In this document: positions 51,262 to 60,084 of the stretch, one piece after another | Numbering within the stretch: position 1 is the first letter of the stretch | How the letters are laid out: each line of letters starts with the position of its first letter | DNA from: Oscillospiraceae bacterium | GTDB taxonomy: Bacteria; Bacillota; Clostridia; Oscillospirales; JAAYXM01 | Reading direction: 5' to 3' | Assembly (NCBI GenBank): GCA_015067485.1 | Contig: SVMJ01000003.1 | Coordinates: 79,891-143,890 of the forward strand | DNA: 64,000 nt | Translations under genes and position numbers: made by a program | The notes under the pieces: generated by a model | Database searches by the model: none | What the model was told of the DNA's origin: nothing | What the model saw: only the letters and a program-made list of their open reading frames with translations

Positions 51262-52296
51262 ATGTTATTTAGTAAAGATATCGGAATCGATCTCGGCACT
51301 GCCTCGATTTTGGTATTCGCGAAAGGCAAAGGAATCGTTCTTCGCGAACCGTCGGTCGTGGCTGTCGATAAAAGCAATAACAAAGTCCTGAAAGTCGGGT
51401 TGGAAGCGCAGAAAATGCTGGGTCGTACCCCGGGCAATATCATTGCGATCCGTCCGCTTCGCGGCGGTGTCATTTCCGACTATGAAATGACCGAGCGTAT
51501 GATCAAAGACTTCATCCGTCGTGTTGTTGGTGGCTTTAGTCTCTTCAAACCGCGTTTGGTCATCTGTGTTCCGAGCGGAATCACCGAAGTCGAAGAACGC
51601 GCAGTCATCGATGCAGGCCGTCAGTCGGGCGCACGCAGCGTTTATCTGATTGAAGAACCCATCGCCGCGGCAATGGGTGCAGGCATTGACATTACAAAAC
51701 CCGATGGGCGTATGGTGGTCGACATCGGCGGCGGCACTGCAGATGTCGCGGTCATCTCCCTTTCCAATATTGTAGAATCCGATTCTATTAAAATCGCGGG
51801 CGATGCATTTGACGATGCGATTATCAAGTACATCCGCCGCAAAGAAAACGTTCTCATCGGTGAACGCACCGCAGAAGAACTCAAGATCAACATCGGTTGC
51901 GTTTGCCCGAGACCGGAAGAACTCTCTATGGAAGTCAAGGGTCGTTGTCTGATCACGGGTCTCCCCCGTATCTTTACCGTTACTTCCACCGAGATCATGG
52001 AAGCACTCCAGGAGCCGGCAGAACGCATTTTGGAAGTCATCCACGGCGTTTTGGAACGCACTCCACCCGAACTCATCGGCGACGTTTCCACGAACGGAAT
52101 CGTCATGACCGGTGGTGGCAGTCTGGTCTACGGTTTTGATACCTTGGTACAGGAACGCACCAGCATCGAAACCCATGTTGCGGACGAAGCAATCTCCTGC
52201 GTGGCATACGGAACCGGCAAAGCACTCGATAACCTTTCTGAAATGCAGGACGGTACCATCAACATCTCCCGTAAAAAGCAGATGTTTACCAACTAA
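51262..52296 (+). CDS. mreB: MreB/Mbl-type rod-shape actin homologue
   Basis: 344 residues from ATG 51262 (GAGGTGTATAGT ahead). ATPase of the actin family: phosphate 1 DIGIDLGTASILVF, connect 1, phosphate 2 VVDIGGGTADVAVIS, adenosine motif VMTGGGSLVYGF. MreC/MreD are not adjacent, as for the Mbl/MreBH paralogues of Bacillus, so this may be Mbl or a second MreB. Confidence 0.93.
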   Translation: MLFSKDIGIDLGTASILVFAKGKGIVLREPSVVAVDKSNNKVLKVGLEAQKMLGRTPGNIIAIRPLRGGVISDYEMTERMIKDFIRRVVGGFSLFKPRLVICVPSGITEVEERAVIDAGRQSGARSVYLIEEPIAAAMGAGIDITKPDGRMVVDIGGGTADVAVISLSNIVESDSIKIAGDAFDDAIIKYIRRKENVLIGERTAEELKINIGCVCPRPEELSMEVKGRCLITGLPRIFTVTSTEIMEALQEPAERILEVIHGVLERTPPELIGDVSTNGIVMTGGGSLVYGFDTLVQERTSIETHVADEAISCVAYGTGKALDNLSEMQDGTINISRKKQMFTN

Positions 52297-52302
52297 AAAA
52301 TC

Positions 52303-52331
52303 AAAAGAACGGGGTTGCCCCGTTCTTTTTT
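52303..52331 (+). terminator. Terminator after mreB
   Basis: AAAGAACGGGG, loop TTG, CCCCGTTCTTT then T's: an 11-bp perfect stem. Only 15 nt separate it from the next start. Confidence 0.92.
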
Positions 52332-52345
52332 GAAGGTGTGATTGT

Positions 52346-53416
52346 ATGAAAAAGAAACTCGGAGTCGCGATCATCGGTTGTGGTATGATTGCAAAATCCC
52401 ATGCGGAAGCGGTCATCAATGACGGTCGTGCAGAACTGATCGCGGCAGCATACGGGACGAATCTCCATAAAGGGCAGGAATTTGCAGAGAAGTTTGGAAT
52501 CCCACGTATTGTGGGTGATTATCACGAACTGTTGGGAGATCCCGCAATCGACGCGGTTTGCATTTGCTCCCCCAGTTCCCTGCACGCGGAATGTGCGGTC
52601 GATTTTGCTTCCCACGGGGTACATATTCTGTGCGAAAAGCCGCTTGATGTAACCAAAGAAAAGATGACCGCAATGATTGATGCGGCAAAGAAAAACGATG
52701 TTGTGCTCGGTTGTGTGTTTCCCAACCGTACCATCCCCACGTTGCAAAAAGCAAAAGCGATTTTGGAATCGAACGAGCTCGGCGCAATGCGAATCGTGGA
52801 ATTCCAGTACAGAGGCTACCGCTCTCCCGTATATTTCACTTCTTCCAAGTGGAAAGGCACGAAACAATACGACGGTGGCGGCGCTTTGATGAACCAAGGC
52901 ATCCACGGTGTTGACCTGATGCTTTATCTGACCGGCGACGTCGCATCGGTTTGTGCGGATGTGGATACACTCGGTCGTGATATCGAAGTGGAAGATACCG
53001 CTTCTGCTCTGCTCCGTTTCAAAAACGGTGCAAAAGGTGTCTTAATGGGAACCACCCTTTCCCACGTTCCGGAACCCTCCCCCGAAGGGGACTCACTCCG
53101 CATTGAATGTGAGCGCGGAACCATCGTATACGCAAACGGCAAGACCACACTCTACCGCAACCGTAAGGAAGATGAGTTTGACATTGAAGTCATTCCGCTC
53201 GATGAGCCGGATGCAAACTGCACCAACTCCGGTTCTGCCCCCGAGAATATCAACATGGAAGCACATCAACTGATCGTTTCCAACTTCATCTCCGCATCGT
53301 TCGGTGAAGAAGAAATCATGATCCCGGCTGATAGCGCGCGTCGCGCGGTGGACTTGGTTCTCACCATTTACGAAAGTTCCAAAGAAGGAAAATGGCTCCC
53401 GGTTCATTACGAATAA
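52346..53416 (+). CDS. Gfo/Idh/MocA-family oxidoreductase
   Basis: 356 residues. N-terminal Rossmann fold (GVAIIGCGMIAKSHAEA; family EKP motif in LCEKPLDVT, with the catalytic-region Lys) and a C-terminal substrate domain with GGGALMNQGIHGVDLM. Acts on an unknown sugar or inositol derivative with NAD(P). Relatives often partner with DegT-type aminotransferases in aminosugar or aminocyclitol synthesis; the DegT array is 23 kb away, so any link is only a hypothesis. GAAGGTG Shine-Dalgarno right after the mreB terminator; no clear promoter. Confidence 0.9.
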   Translation: MKKKLGVAIIGCGMIAKSHAEAVINDGRAELIAAAYGTNLHKGQEFAEKFGIPRIVGDYHELLGDPAIDAVCICSPSSLHAECAVDFASHGVHILCEKPLDVTKEKMTAMIDAAKKNDVVLGCVFPNRTIPTLQKAKAILESNELGAMRIVEFQYRGYRSPVYFTSSKWKGTKQYDGGGALMNQGIHGVDLMLYLTGDVASVCADVDTLGRDIEVEDTASALLRFKNGAKGVLMGTTLSHVPEPSPEGDSLRIECERGTIVYANGKTTLYRNRKEDEFDIEVIPLDEPDANCTNSGSAPENINMEAHQLIVSNFISASFGEEEIMIPADSARRAVDLVLTIYESSKEGKWLPVHYE

Positions 53417-53453
53417 AAGGAAAGCACACTCCAAACGGAGTGTGCTTTCCTTT
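53416..53453. terminator. Bidirectional terminator
   Basis: AAAGGAAAGCACACTCC, loop AAAC, GGAGTGTGCTTTCCTTT: a 17-bp perfect stem between convergent genes; the thioesterase stop lies at its edge. Confidence 0.93.
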
Positions 53454-53862
53454 ATTCAAAACTCAATTCGCCTTTTTTATATCCGGTCACAGTCATTTTC
53501 GCAACCAACGTATTCGTTTCATCTGTGATGCTCACATCGTAAAAGCAAAGGCGGTTGGTAGATGATGATTCAATCGCTTCCGCTCGCAGAAATATCCCGG
53601 TTGCGGGCGCCATAAATGAAATGTTATTGTCCAGCGTGACCGAGATCGTGCCACCGCAATTGGATGCAATCGCATAGGTAAAATCACCCAGCGTGAAAAT
53701 TGCACCGCCCTGCACCACGTTTCCCGCATTCATATGGCGGTCGGTGATTTTCATCTCACAAACTGCGCGCCCCGGTGTTGCTTCTAAAATCTGAATCCCG
53801 CAAACTTCGGTGGCAAAACGGTCTCTTTGAAACACTTTGCGTACCGCGTCCAAATCCGCCAT
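53452..53862 (-). CDS. PaaI-type hotdog thioesterase
   Basis: 136 residues. Single hotdog domain with the family motif NAGNVVQGGAIFTLGDFTYAIA (AsnxxGxxxGG, Asp) near residues 46-67. Hydrolyses an acyl-CoA of unknown type. Follows the fumarase-like gene by 8 nt. Confidence 0.88.
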   Translation of the reverse strand: MADLDAVRKVFQRDRFATEVCGIQILEATPGRAVCEMKITDRHMNAGNVVQGGAIFTLGDFTYAIASNCGGTISVTLDNNISFMAPATGIFLRAEAIESSSTNRLCFYDVSITDETNTLVAKMTVTGYKKGELSFE

Positions 53863-53870
53863 AAACTCAC

Positions 53871-54422
53871 CTACTTTCGATACTCTTCTCTGCCTATTAC
53901 AAATAAGTTTCCGCCCTGTGCGTCAACTGCAACCGTGCAACGAAAATCTTCGATCTGCATCCGTTTGACCGATTCACAACCCAGTTCATCAAACGCGATG
54001 ACTTCGGCACTCTTGATACTGCGCGCAACGACCGCACCTGCGCCGCCAACCGCGCACAGATAAACTGCACCATATTCTTTCATCGCATCAATGACCGCCT
54101 GGTCGCGCTCGCCTTTTCCGATCATTGCGGTAAGCCCGTGTTTGATAAGCCGCGGCGCAAACCCATCCATACGACCGGATGTGGTCGGTCCGCAAGATCC
54201 GACTGCCATTCCGTTCTTCCCGGGAGTAGGGCCTGCGTAATAAATCACCGCGCCGTCCAGTTCAAACGGGAGTTCTTCCCCTTCGTCCATCAACGCGACG
54301 ATGCGTTTATGTGCCGCGTCACGCGCGGTATAAATCGTTCCGGAGAGCACAACGGTATCACCCGCGCGCAAATCAGGGAGCATCTGTTCCAATTCATCGG
54401 TTTTCAACTGATATTGTGCCAC
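53871..54422 (-). CDS. Fumarate hydratase class I-type beta subunit, without its alpha partner nearby
   Basis: 183 residues. Matches the C-terminal (beta) half of Fe-S fumarate/tartrate hydro-lyases: LRAGDTVVLSGTIYTARDAAHKR, AGPTPGKNGMAVGSCGPTTSGRMD (substrate-binding) and IGKGERDQAV. The alpha subunit, which carries the [4Fe-4S] cluster, normally lies just upstream; here a DivIVA-like gene takes that place. The partner must be elsewhere or the protein has another role. Confidence 0.88.
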   Translation of the reverse strand: MAQYQLKTDELEQMLPDLRAGDTVVLSGTIYTARDAAHKRIVALMDEGEELPFELDGAVIYYAGPTPGKNGMAVGSCGPTTSGRMDGFAPRLIKHGLTAMIGKGERDQAVIDAMKEYGAVYLCAVGGAGAVVARSIKSAEVIAFDELGCESVKRMQIEDFRCTVAVDAQGGNLFVIGREEYRK

Positions 54423-54435
54423 GTGTCTGTTCTCC

Positions 54436-54705
54436 TTATTCTTCGGCTTCTGCGGCTTCTTGCGCCTGTTTCAACGCTTCTGTAAGCGCTTCTTTTTCTG
54501 CGCGGAGAGACCCGAGCTCCGCTTCCAGTTTTGCTGCGTTTTGATTTGCCGCAGAAAGTTGTGCTTCCAATTCCTTCTTTGCGCGGTCGAATTCCTTTTG
54601 TTTCAATTCAAAATCTGCGACCAATTGCTCGATATAGCGGTAAACAGATTCTTTGTGGAACCCGCCAAACAATACCGTACCAAATGCTGTTCTTTCATTT
54701 TCCAT
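54436..54705 (-). CDS. Short DivIVA-like coiled-coil protein
   Basis: 89 residues. The N-terminus TVLFGGFHKESVYRYIEQL resembles the membrane-binding start of clostridial DivIVA-like proteins (FGGFxxxxVxxYI); the remainder is a continuous coiled coil rich in Ala/Glu/Lys. Much shorter than DivIVA. Possible septal or curvature-associated protein; function unknown. AGGAGCG upstream of ATG. Confidence 0.65.
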   Translation of the reverse strand: MENERTAFGTVLFGGFHKESVYRYIEQLVADFELKQKEFDRAKKELEAQLSAANQNAAKLEAELGSLRAEKEALTEALKQAQEAAEAEE

Positions 54706-54797
54706 CGTGATACGCTCCTAAATCATGGAATTTGTTTTCTTTTCGTATCATATCATATTTGTATGGAAGTTACAAGTAATTTTCTTCCGGGTGAACC

Positions 54798-54826
54798 TTT
54801 ACTTTTCGCGGTGCTTCTGTTATAAT
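54798..54826 (+). promoter_or_regulatory. Promoter of tRNA-Arg
   Basis: TTTACT (54798-54803), 17-nt spacer, TATAAT (54821-54826). About 16 nt before the mature tRNA 5' end. Confidence 0.75.
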
Positions 54827-54842
54827 TACATTATTGCGAAAT

Positions 54843-54918
54843 GCGCCCGTGGCTCAATGGATAGAGCATGTGTTTCCGGTGCACAGGGTTGGGGGTTCGA
54901 GTCCCTTCGGGCGTGCCA
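54843..54918 (+). tRNA. tRNA-Arg (anticodon CCG)
   Basis: 76 nt including encoded CCA. Acceptor GCGCCCG pairs with CGGGCGT, D-arm GCTCAATGGATAGAGC, anticodon stem TGTGT/GCACA with loop TTCCGGT (anticodon CCG, reads CGG), T-arm GGGGG-TTCGAGT-CCCTT. The first acceptor pair is G1-U72 instead of G-C, and the T-stem has two G-U pairs, which is a rather loose structure. Confidence 0.93.
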
Positions 54919-54947
54919 AAAAGCACCGACGACAGTCGGTGCTTTTT
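54918..54947 (+). terminator. Terminator of tRNA-Arg
   Basis: AAAAAGCACCGAC, loop GACA, GTCGGTGCTTTTT: a 13-bp stem directly abutting the CCA end. Confidence 0.93.
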
Positions 54948-54969
54948 CACTTACAAAGGAGGATTTCAC

Positions 54970-55470
54970 ATGAAAACACTCATTGTCGTGGATATGCAAA
55001 ACGATTTTATCACAGGTGCACTTGGCAGTAAGGATGCCGAAGCGATCGTTGAAAACGTGGTAAATCTGGTAAAATCCTTTGATGGCAGGGTTATTTTCAC
55101 AAGAGATACCCACTTGGAGAATTACTTGACCACGCAAGAAGGACGAAATTTGCCCGTTGAGCATTGTATCAAAGACACGCACGGCTGGCAAATATGCGAT
55201 GAGTTAAAACCTTATGCAAAAGAAATCGTGGATAAAATCACATTTGGAAGCATTGACCTTCCCGGCATGATTGATGCCGACACGGAAGAAGTGATTCTGT
55301 GTGGTATTTGTACCGACATTTGTGTCATTTCCAATGCGATGCTCATCAAAGCACATTATCCCGAGATGAAGGTTTCGGTTTACGCATCTTGCTGTGCCGG
55401 CGTAACTCCCCAAAGCCACGAAACTGCTCTCAATGCGATGAAAGCAGTCCAAATCAAAATTGTTGAATGA
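54970..55470 (+). CDS. Isochorismatase-family cysteine hydrolase (nicotinamidase-like)
   Basis: 166 residues from ATG 54970 (AAAGGAGGATTTCAC ahead). The catalytic triad is visible: D8 (VVDMQNDF), K89 (VDKITFGS) and C118 (CTDICVISNA). Could be a nicotinamidase, but the metal-binding histidines of classical PncA are not obvious. Overlaps the next gene's upstream region. Confidence 0.86.
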   Translation: MKTLIVVDMQNDFITGALGSKDAEAIVENVVNLVKSFDGRVIFTRDTHLENYLTTQEGRNLPVEHCIKDTHGWQICDELKPYAKEIVDKITFGSIDLPGMIDADTEEVILCGICTDICVISNAMLIKAHYPEMKVSVYASCCAGVTPQSHETALNAMKAVQIKIVE

Positions 55471-55487
55471 AAGAAGGCTGTTTTCAA

Positions 55488-57176
55488 ATGAAACGATTCT
55501 TACAAGTCTGTCTTCTCATGCTTTCTTGTGTGATTTTCGCTGGTACAAGTTTTGCCGCAAGCGGTGTCACGCAATCCACTTTGAACATTGGTGGCACGGT
55601 CGCCAATGTGATCTACATTGACATGAATGTCGCAAATCGCGCAATCGTACCCGCAATCGCAAACGATAGCATCAGCACGGACGCGCCTGCAAGCAGTGTC
55701 CTTTCCACAGTCAAAAGCGGAACGGTCGTTGCCGCGATCAATGGCGGTTTCTTTGATTCTTACTATGACTCATCCGCAACGCAAACGGTTGCAAGCGGAA
55801 ACTATCCGCGCGTTTACAGTACCATTCTGAAAGAAGGCAGGATGTTAAACGCGGGCGGTGATATTGCCGTAATCGGCATGACCTATGCAGGCGATGTGTA
55901 TATCGACCGCGTCAAACTCTCTCCTATCATCACTTTGCGCGGAAACACCAAAGTCACCGCATGGGGTGTTAATACGATCTACAACGACCCGTCTGCAGTT
56001 TATGTCTTGACCGACGATTTCCGTTACCCTGTGAATATCCCCGCATCTTCCATGGTAGTTACCATTCAGAATAAAATCATCACATCCGTGAGTAGTGGAC
56101 ACGCTTCTTATGTAACCCCGAGCGGTGTTACCACCGTGGTTTACGGCTCTACCGCCTATGCAAACGCAATGAAGTGGAATTCAAATCCCGTTGTGGGCGA
56201 AACTGCAGTGTTCCATTATAGCGCAACCCCGTCCAATACAGCCAATACATCCGCTTGGAACTCGATGCGTACCGTCATCGGTGGTGGTGGGATTTTGGTA
56301 CAAAACGGTGCAGTTGCGGTCGATCATCCGCAAAACCCGACTGCCGCAGACCAGCGTCCCGATGCGTTCGGCCAGCGTTCCTTCGTCGGAAAACTGCGCG
56401 ACGGTCGTCTTATCCTGGGAACGGTAAATTCTTCTTTCCGTACCATTGCGAATGCATTGATTGCAGCAGGGGTCCAAGATGCGATCTTTATGGACGGCGG
56501 CGCATCGAGCGCACTTTACTGTAACGGTGCCGCCATCACAAGCCCGGGTCGCCGTTTGGCTACCATGCTTGCGATAGTCGATGAAACTTCAACCGCGCAA
56601 AAGCCCGACACTTCCACCCCCGCAGGTGCAAACGGCCCGTCTTCCTGGGCAAAATCCAGCGTAGATTCGGCACTCTCCCTTGGGCTTCTCCCCACGCATC
56701 TCAACAATAATTTCAAGCGTAATATCACGCGCAAAGAGTTTTGTGATCTCATTGCGAGTTTCCTGCGTGCAAAAACAGGCTCCTCCATTGAATATATCTG
56801 CCGGTTGGAGAATCTTTCGGTATCTTCCAAACCCTATTCCGACAGTAATGACTACTATGTCCCCTATGTCTCAGCGCTTGGGATCGTAACCGGATACCCG
56901 GACGGAACCTTCCGTCCGAATGATCCCATCAAGCGTCAGGATGCCGCCATTATGCTCCAGCGCCTTGCAAACTTCTTGAAAGCAAGTCCGATTCGCTCCA
57001 CATCTTCTTTTTCCGATGCGGCGCAAATCTCGGAATATGCAAGACCCGGTGTTGATTTCGTCACATCTCTCGGCATTATGAACGGCAATGCAAACGGAAC
57101 GTTTGCACCACACGCAAATATTACCCGTGAGCAAGCGATCATCACAATGGTCAATGCATATAACAACATCCGATAA
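55488..57176 (+). CDS. Secreted phosphodiester glycosidase (NAGPA domain) with three SLH repeats
   Basis: 562 residues from ATG 55488 (AAGAAGG ahead). Signal peptide (1-~25, cleavage near SFAASG). NAGPA/DUF2233 domain (~60-370): AAINGGFFDSYY and IFMDGGASSALYCNG are signature segments. A Pro/Thr linker precedes three SLH motifs (~395-450, 455-500, 515-562; e.g. GYPDGTFRPNDPIKRQDAA). SLH repeats bind pyruvylated secondary wall polymer, so it is a cell-surface enzyme that probably cleaves a phosphodiester glycoside in a polysaccharide. Ends with its own terminator. Confidence 0.88.
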   Translation: MKRFLQVCLLMLSCVIFAGTSFAASGVTQSTLNIGGTVANVIYIDMNVANRAIVPAIANDSISTDAPASSVLSTVKSGTVVAAINGGFFDSYYDSSATQTVASGNYPRVYSTILKEGRMLNAGGDIAVIGMTYAGDVYIDRVKLSPIITLRGNTKVTAWGVNTIYNDPSAVYVLTDDFRYPVNIPASSMVVTIQNKIITSVSSGHASYVTPSGVTTVVYGSTAYANAMKWNSNPVVGETAVFHYSATPSNTANTSAWNSMRTVIGGGGILVQNGAVAVDHPQNPTAADQRPDAFGQRSFVGKLRDGRLILGTVNSSFRTIANALIAAGVQDAIFMDGGASSALYCNGAAITSPGRRLATMLAIVDETSTAQKPDTSTPAGANGPSSWAKSSVDSALSLGLLPTHLNNNFKRNITRKEFCDLIASFLRAKTGSSIEYICRLENLSVSSKPYSDSNDYYVPYVSALGIVTGYPDGTFRPNDPIKRQDAAIMLQRLANFLKASPIRSTSSFSDAAQISEYARPGVDFVTSLGIMNGNANGTFAPHANITREQAIITMVNAYNNIR

Positions 57177-57180
57177 ACCA

Positions 57181-57210
57181 AAAAATGCAAGCAAAATGCT
57201 TGCATTTTTT
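57181..57210 (+). terminator. Terminator after the SLH gene
   Basis: AAAAATGCAAGC, loop AAAAT, GCTTGCATTTTTT: a 12-bp stem. Confidence 0.9.
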
Positions 57211-57253
57211 ATTTCTCCACGATATGATAAACGCATTAAGGAGTTGATGCGAC

Positions 57254-59122
57254 ATGACACTTGCAATCATCACTGCAAAGAGAAGTGATTTAAGCCGAAT
57301 TTTGGAATCACTTTGCGAGACCACCATACTCTCTGTTTCCGAATTTACTGCGACCGAAAACGAGTTTGATGCATATGCATTTCTCGGTGGAACGGAGAAA
57401 GACCCCGTCATTCTCCCCATTGATGCGCGTTTGAAGGCGGAGGCCATCCAAAAGAGCGGAAAACCTGTGTTTTTTGAATATTATAAGAGTTTGGGTGATT
57501 TGTTCACCTCCGCTCCGATCGACACGGTTTCCGGGCGCATGGTTTATGTTGGTAACGATCGTGCTGATATTACACACGGAGATTTGCTGGACGACCGTGC
57601 AAATTCTCTTTCGCATCCGTACTTTTTTGCCGGATACGATGTGACCCCGATTTTGGTTTACGGCGGACACATTGTAAAACATTCGCACACCGGCGAAATC
57701 CCAAATGAAGCACCGCTTGCTATTTGGAAATACGATTCCAACACCTTGGTTTGCGGACTTCGTTTGTGTAACTTTATCTCTGCACGGTTCGCGCCGTTTG
57801 GACGTTGGAAAGCCATTGTTTCTTTGATTGCAGAGCATTTGACAGGAACGCCGTGCGATCTTTCGTTTGAGCCGTCTACCACGCTTCGCGGTGCGCAACC
57901 AAATGTCTCTTTCTCTGCAAAAATCAACTCCACATTCGATGCCGGAATGTCTTGGTTTGACCGTGCAAATCTATATTTGGACGACGGAAAAAGCGGTGTT
58001 TTGGAAGGTCTCAGCCATCAGATTTTCCCCGACGGAACACAACAAATTGCGCCCGAAATTCGCAATGACTGTTCGGGTGAAGTTGCAGGGGCTTGTTTCT
58101 TTGATTGGTTGTTGCATCAAAACGAGCATTCTCTTGCGCGTTTCCGCAATCTATATGAGTTCTGCTTTGAAAAAATGCAGGTCAAAGAAGGTCATCATAC
58201 CGGGATGATGCGTTGGTCAACCTGGGAGTTTGCCATCTGCTATCAGGACGATGTTGCCCGCGTGATTCTGGGCGCGCTCCTTGCAATGCAGTTGACGAAC
58301 GACCGCACGTATCTCCCCGCAGTTGAATCAGCGCTGGATTATCTTGTTTCCACAACCGGGTGCGACGGACTGCGCATCTCCCGCACCGATAATTTCAATT
58401 ATTCCGATGCCGCATCACTCCATGCTCTGAGCCAAACGCCCGGCGCGTTCCCGTGTGCGCATCACAATGCATACTATCTTGCGACACTACTTTTGGCATA
58501 TCAGTTAAACGGCAATCGTCTTTATCTGGACACCGCATGCAAAGGCTTTGAATCGATGATGGCGGCTTATCCGGATACCATCCGTGAACACAGCCAGACA
58601 CAGGAATTATGTCGCTTGGTCTTCCCGCTTGCAGTTCGTTATGAAACCACAAACGATCCCGCGCATCTTGCAGATCTGGAACGTGTGATAAATGATCTCG
58701 AGTGTTTCCGTCATCCGAAGGGTGGTTTTGCCGAATATGACACGGGCTACAAAGCCGCGCGCAGCCGTACTGCAGGCGATGAGGCTTCCCTGCTTGCGGA
58801 TAACGGAGATCCTGTTTGTGATCTTCTCTATTCACTCAACTGGTTACCCCTCGGCTTCTCCTATGCTTACAAGGCGACAAAAAACAAAAAATATGCATCC
58901 CTTTGGAAAGAGATTTCCACATTCCTTTCCGAAGTACAATTTCTGAGCCCCGATCCCTCAGTTCACGGCTCGTGGTGTCGTGGAATTGATTTGGAACTCC
59001 GCGAACCGTTCGGAATGCCGCACGACATCGGCTGGGGACCTTGTTGTATCGAAAGCGGCTGGACAGTCGCTGAGATTTTAATGGGCTTCGGGCTCGGCAT
59101 CCATTTAGGATTAACAAAATAA
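57254..59122 (+). CDS. Large protein of unknown function, probable alpha/alpha-barrel
   Basis: 622 residues, no signal peptide. The N-terminal ~200 residues resemble a Rossmann-like or glutamine-amidotransferase-like layout (AYAFLGGTEKDPVILPID, VYGGHIVKHSHTGEIP). The C-terminal ~370 residues show repeated helical hairpins with aromatic motifs (LLAYQLNGNRLYLDTACKG, SYAYKATKNKKYASLW) as in six-hairpin glycosidases. A carbohydrate-active role is plausible, but no family can be named. Between two terminators, a single-gene unit. Confidence 0.7.
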   Translation: MTLAIITAKRSDLSRILESLCETTILSVSEFTATENEFDAYAFLGGTEKDPVILPIDARLKAEAIQKSGKPVFFEYYKSLGDLFTSAPIDTVSGRMVYVGNDRADITHGDLLDDRANSLSHPYFFAGYDVTPILVYGGHIVKHSHTGEIPNEAPLAIWKYDSNTLVCGLRLCNFISARFAPFGRWKAIVSLIAEHLTGTPCDLSFEPSTTLRGAQPNVSFSAKINSTFDAGMSWFDRANLYLDDGKSGVLEGLSHQIFPDGTQQIAPEIRNDCSGEVAGACFFDWLLHQNEHSLARFRNLYEFCFEKMQVKEGHHTGMMRWSTWEFAICYQDDVARVILGALLAMQLTNDRTYLPAVESALDYLVSTTGCDGLRISRTDNFNYSDAASLHALSQTPGAFPCAHHNAYYLATLLLAYQLNGNRLYLDTACKGFESMMAAYPDTIREHSQTQELCRLVFPLAVRYETTNDPAHLADLERVINDLECFRHPKGGFAEYDTGYKAARSRTAGDEASLLADNGDPVCDLLYSLNWLPLGFSYAYKATKNKKYASLWKEISTFLSEVQFLSPDPSVHGSWCRGIDLELREPFGMPHDIGWGPCCIESGWTVAEILMGFGLGIHLGLTK

Positions 59123-59124
59123 AA

Positions 59125-59150
59125 AAGAGAGGGACTACCCTCTCTTCTTT
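59125..59150 (+). terminator. Terminator after the 57254 gene
   Basis: AAGAGAGGG, loop ACTA, CCCTCTCTT then CTTT: a 9-bp stem. Confidence 0.85.
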
Positions 59151-59186
59151 ATTCGTTAAAATTAGTTTGAGAAATATTCTTGCCAG

Positions 59187-59215
59187 TTGAAAAAATTAAA
59201 ATTATATGATATGAT
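59187..59215 (+). promoter_or_regulatory. Promoter of the restriction-modification pair
   Basis: TTGAAA (59187-59192), 17-nt spacer, TATGAT (59210-59215), in an AT-rich stretch. Confidence 0.7.
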
Positions 59216-59275
59216 TGGGTAGTCAAATTTCGTCACAAAACAATCACAAAACGAATTCATGGCGGAGGTGCGCAG

Positions 59276-60076
59276 ATGAATTATTGGACCCAGTTGAGTG
59301 TGGAATTAGCAAATCAAAAAAACTATTTAGATTTGCTTTTCAAAGTATATCCAATGTCACCCAACATCAGACGTGAAATTGATGCCGCTCAATGGAGAAT
59401 AGTGCAGACCGCATTCAATACACAAAATAACAACAGTCTTGTCAGTCAGTTATTATCATTAGAATTATTCCCCATAAAGGATTCTTATGTCTCTTATCTG
59501 CGAAGAGACCCTGGTGCAATTGCAAGAAACCCCGAAACAATTAATAGATTAGCTGGACAACTTTATGAAATGGGGCTGGACACTATCTACGAAAAATGCA
59601 CAGCGCCCAAAGAAACAAACAGGCAGATTGGTCCGTTATTCAAAAGATGGATTGCAAAGAAAACATTAGGTGCTCCGGTATTTTCAGATCCAAAAGAATT
59701 TCTCTCATACAAAGGAAACGCAGTATTGAACTCATCTGATACTGAGATGGAGCGATTTGCGAGACAATATTTAGGATACAACCATAATAAGGGATTGGAC
59801 TTTGTTGCAAGATTTAACAACACATACGTTATCGGCGAAGCAAAATTCTTAACAGATTTCGGTGGACATCAAGACGCACAATTTGCCGATGCAATATCAA
59901 CAATTACATCTACTCTGAAACCAAATAAATTGTCTGCAAAAGTAATTAAAATTGCTATTTGTGATGGAGTATTGTACATATCTAGCAGGAACAAAATGCA
60001 TATGCATCTACGAGAACACGATGATCAGATTATACTTTCAAGTTTGTTGTTAAGAGAATTTTTGTATTCTATTTGA
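59276..60076 (+). CDS. Probable type II restriction endonuclease (PD-(D/E)xK)
   Basis: 266 residues. A PD-(D/E)xK nuclease core is visible: D175 in NKGLDFVARF and E188-x-K190 in VIGEAKFL, followed by GGHQDAQFADA (typical after the catalytic Lys in several type II enzymes). The first 150 residues are helical with no named domain. AT-rich codons (AAA, AAT, TTA) unlike its neighbours. The stop TGA forms part of the Shine-Dalgarno region of the methyltransferase gene. Recognition site cannot be read from sequence. Confidence 0.82.
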   Translation: MNYWTQLSVELANQKNYLDLLFKVYPMSPNIRREIDAAQWRIVQTAFNTQNNNSLVSQLLSLELFPIKDSYVSYLRRDPGAIARNPETINRLAGQLYEMGLDTIYEKCTAPKETNRQIGPLFKRWIAKKTLGAPVFSDPKEFLSYKGNAVLNSSDTEMERFARQYLGYNHNKGLDFVARFNNTYVIGEAKFLTDFGGHQDAQFADAISTITSTLKPNKLSAKVIKIAICDGVLYISSRNKMHMHLREHDDQIILSSLLLREFLYSI

Positions 60077-60084
60077 GGTTTTGT

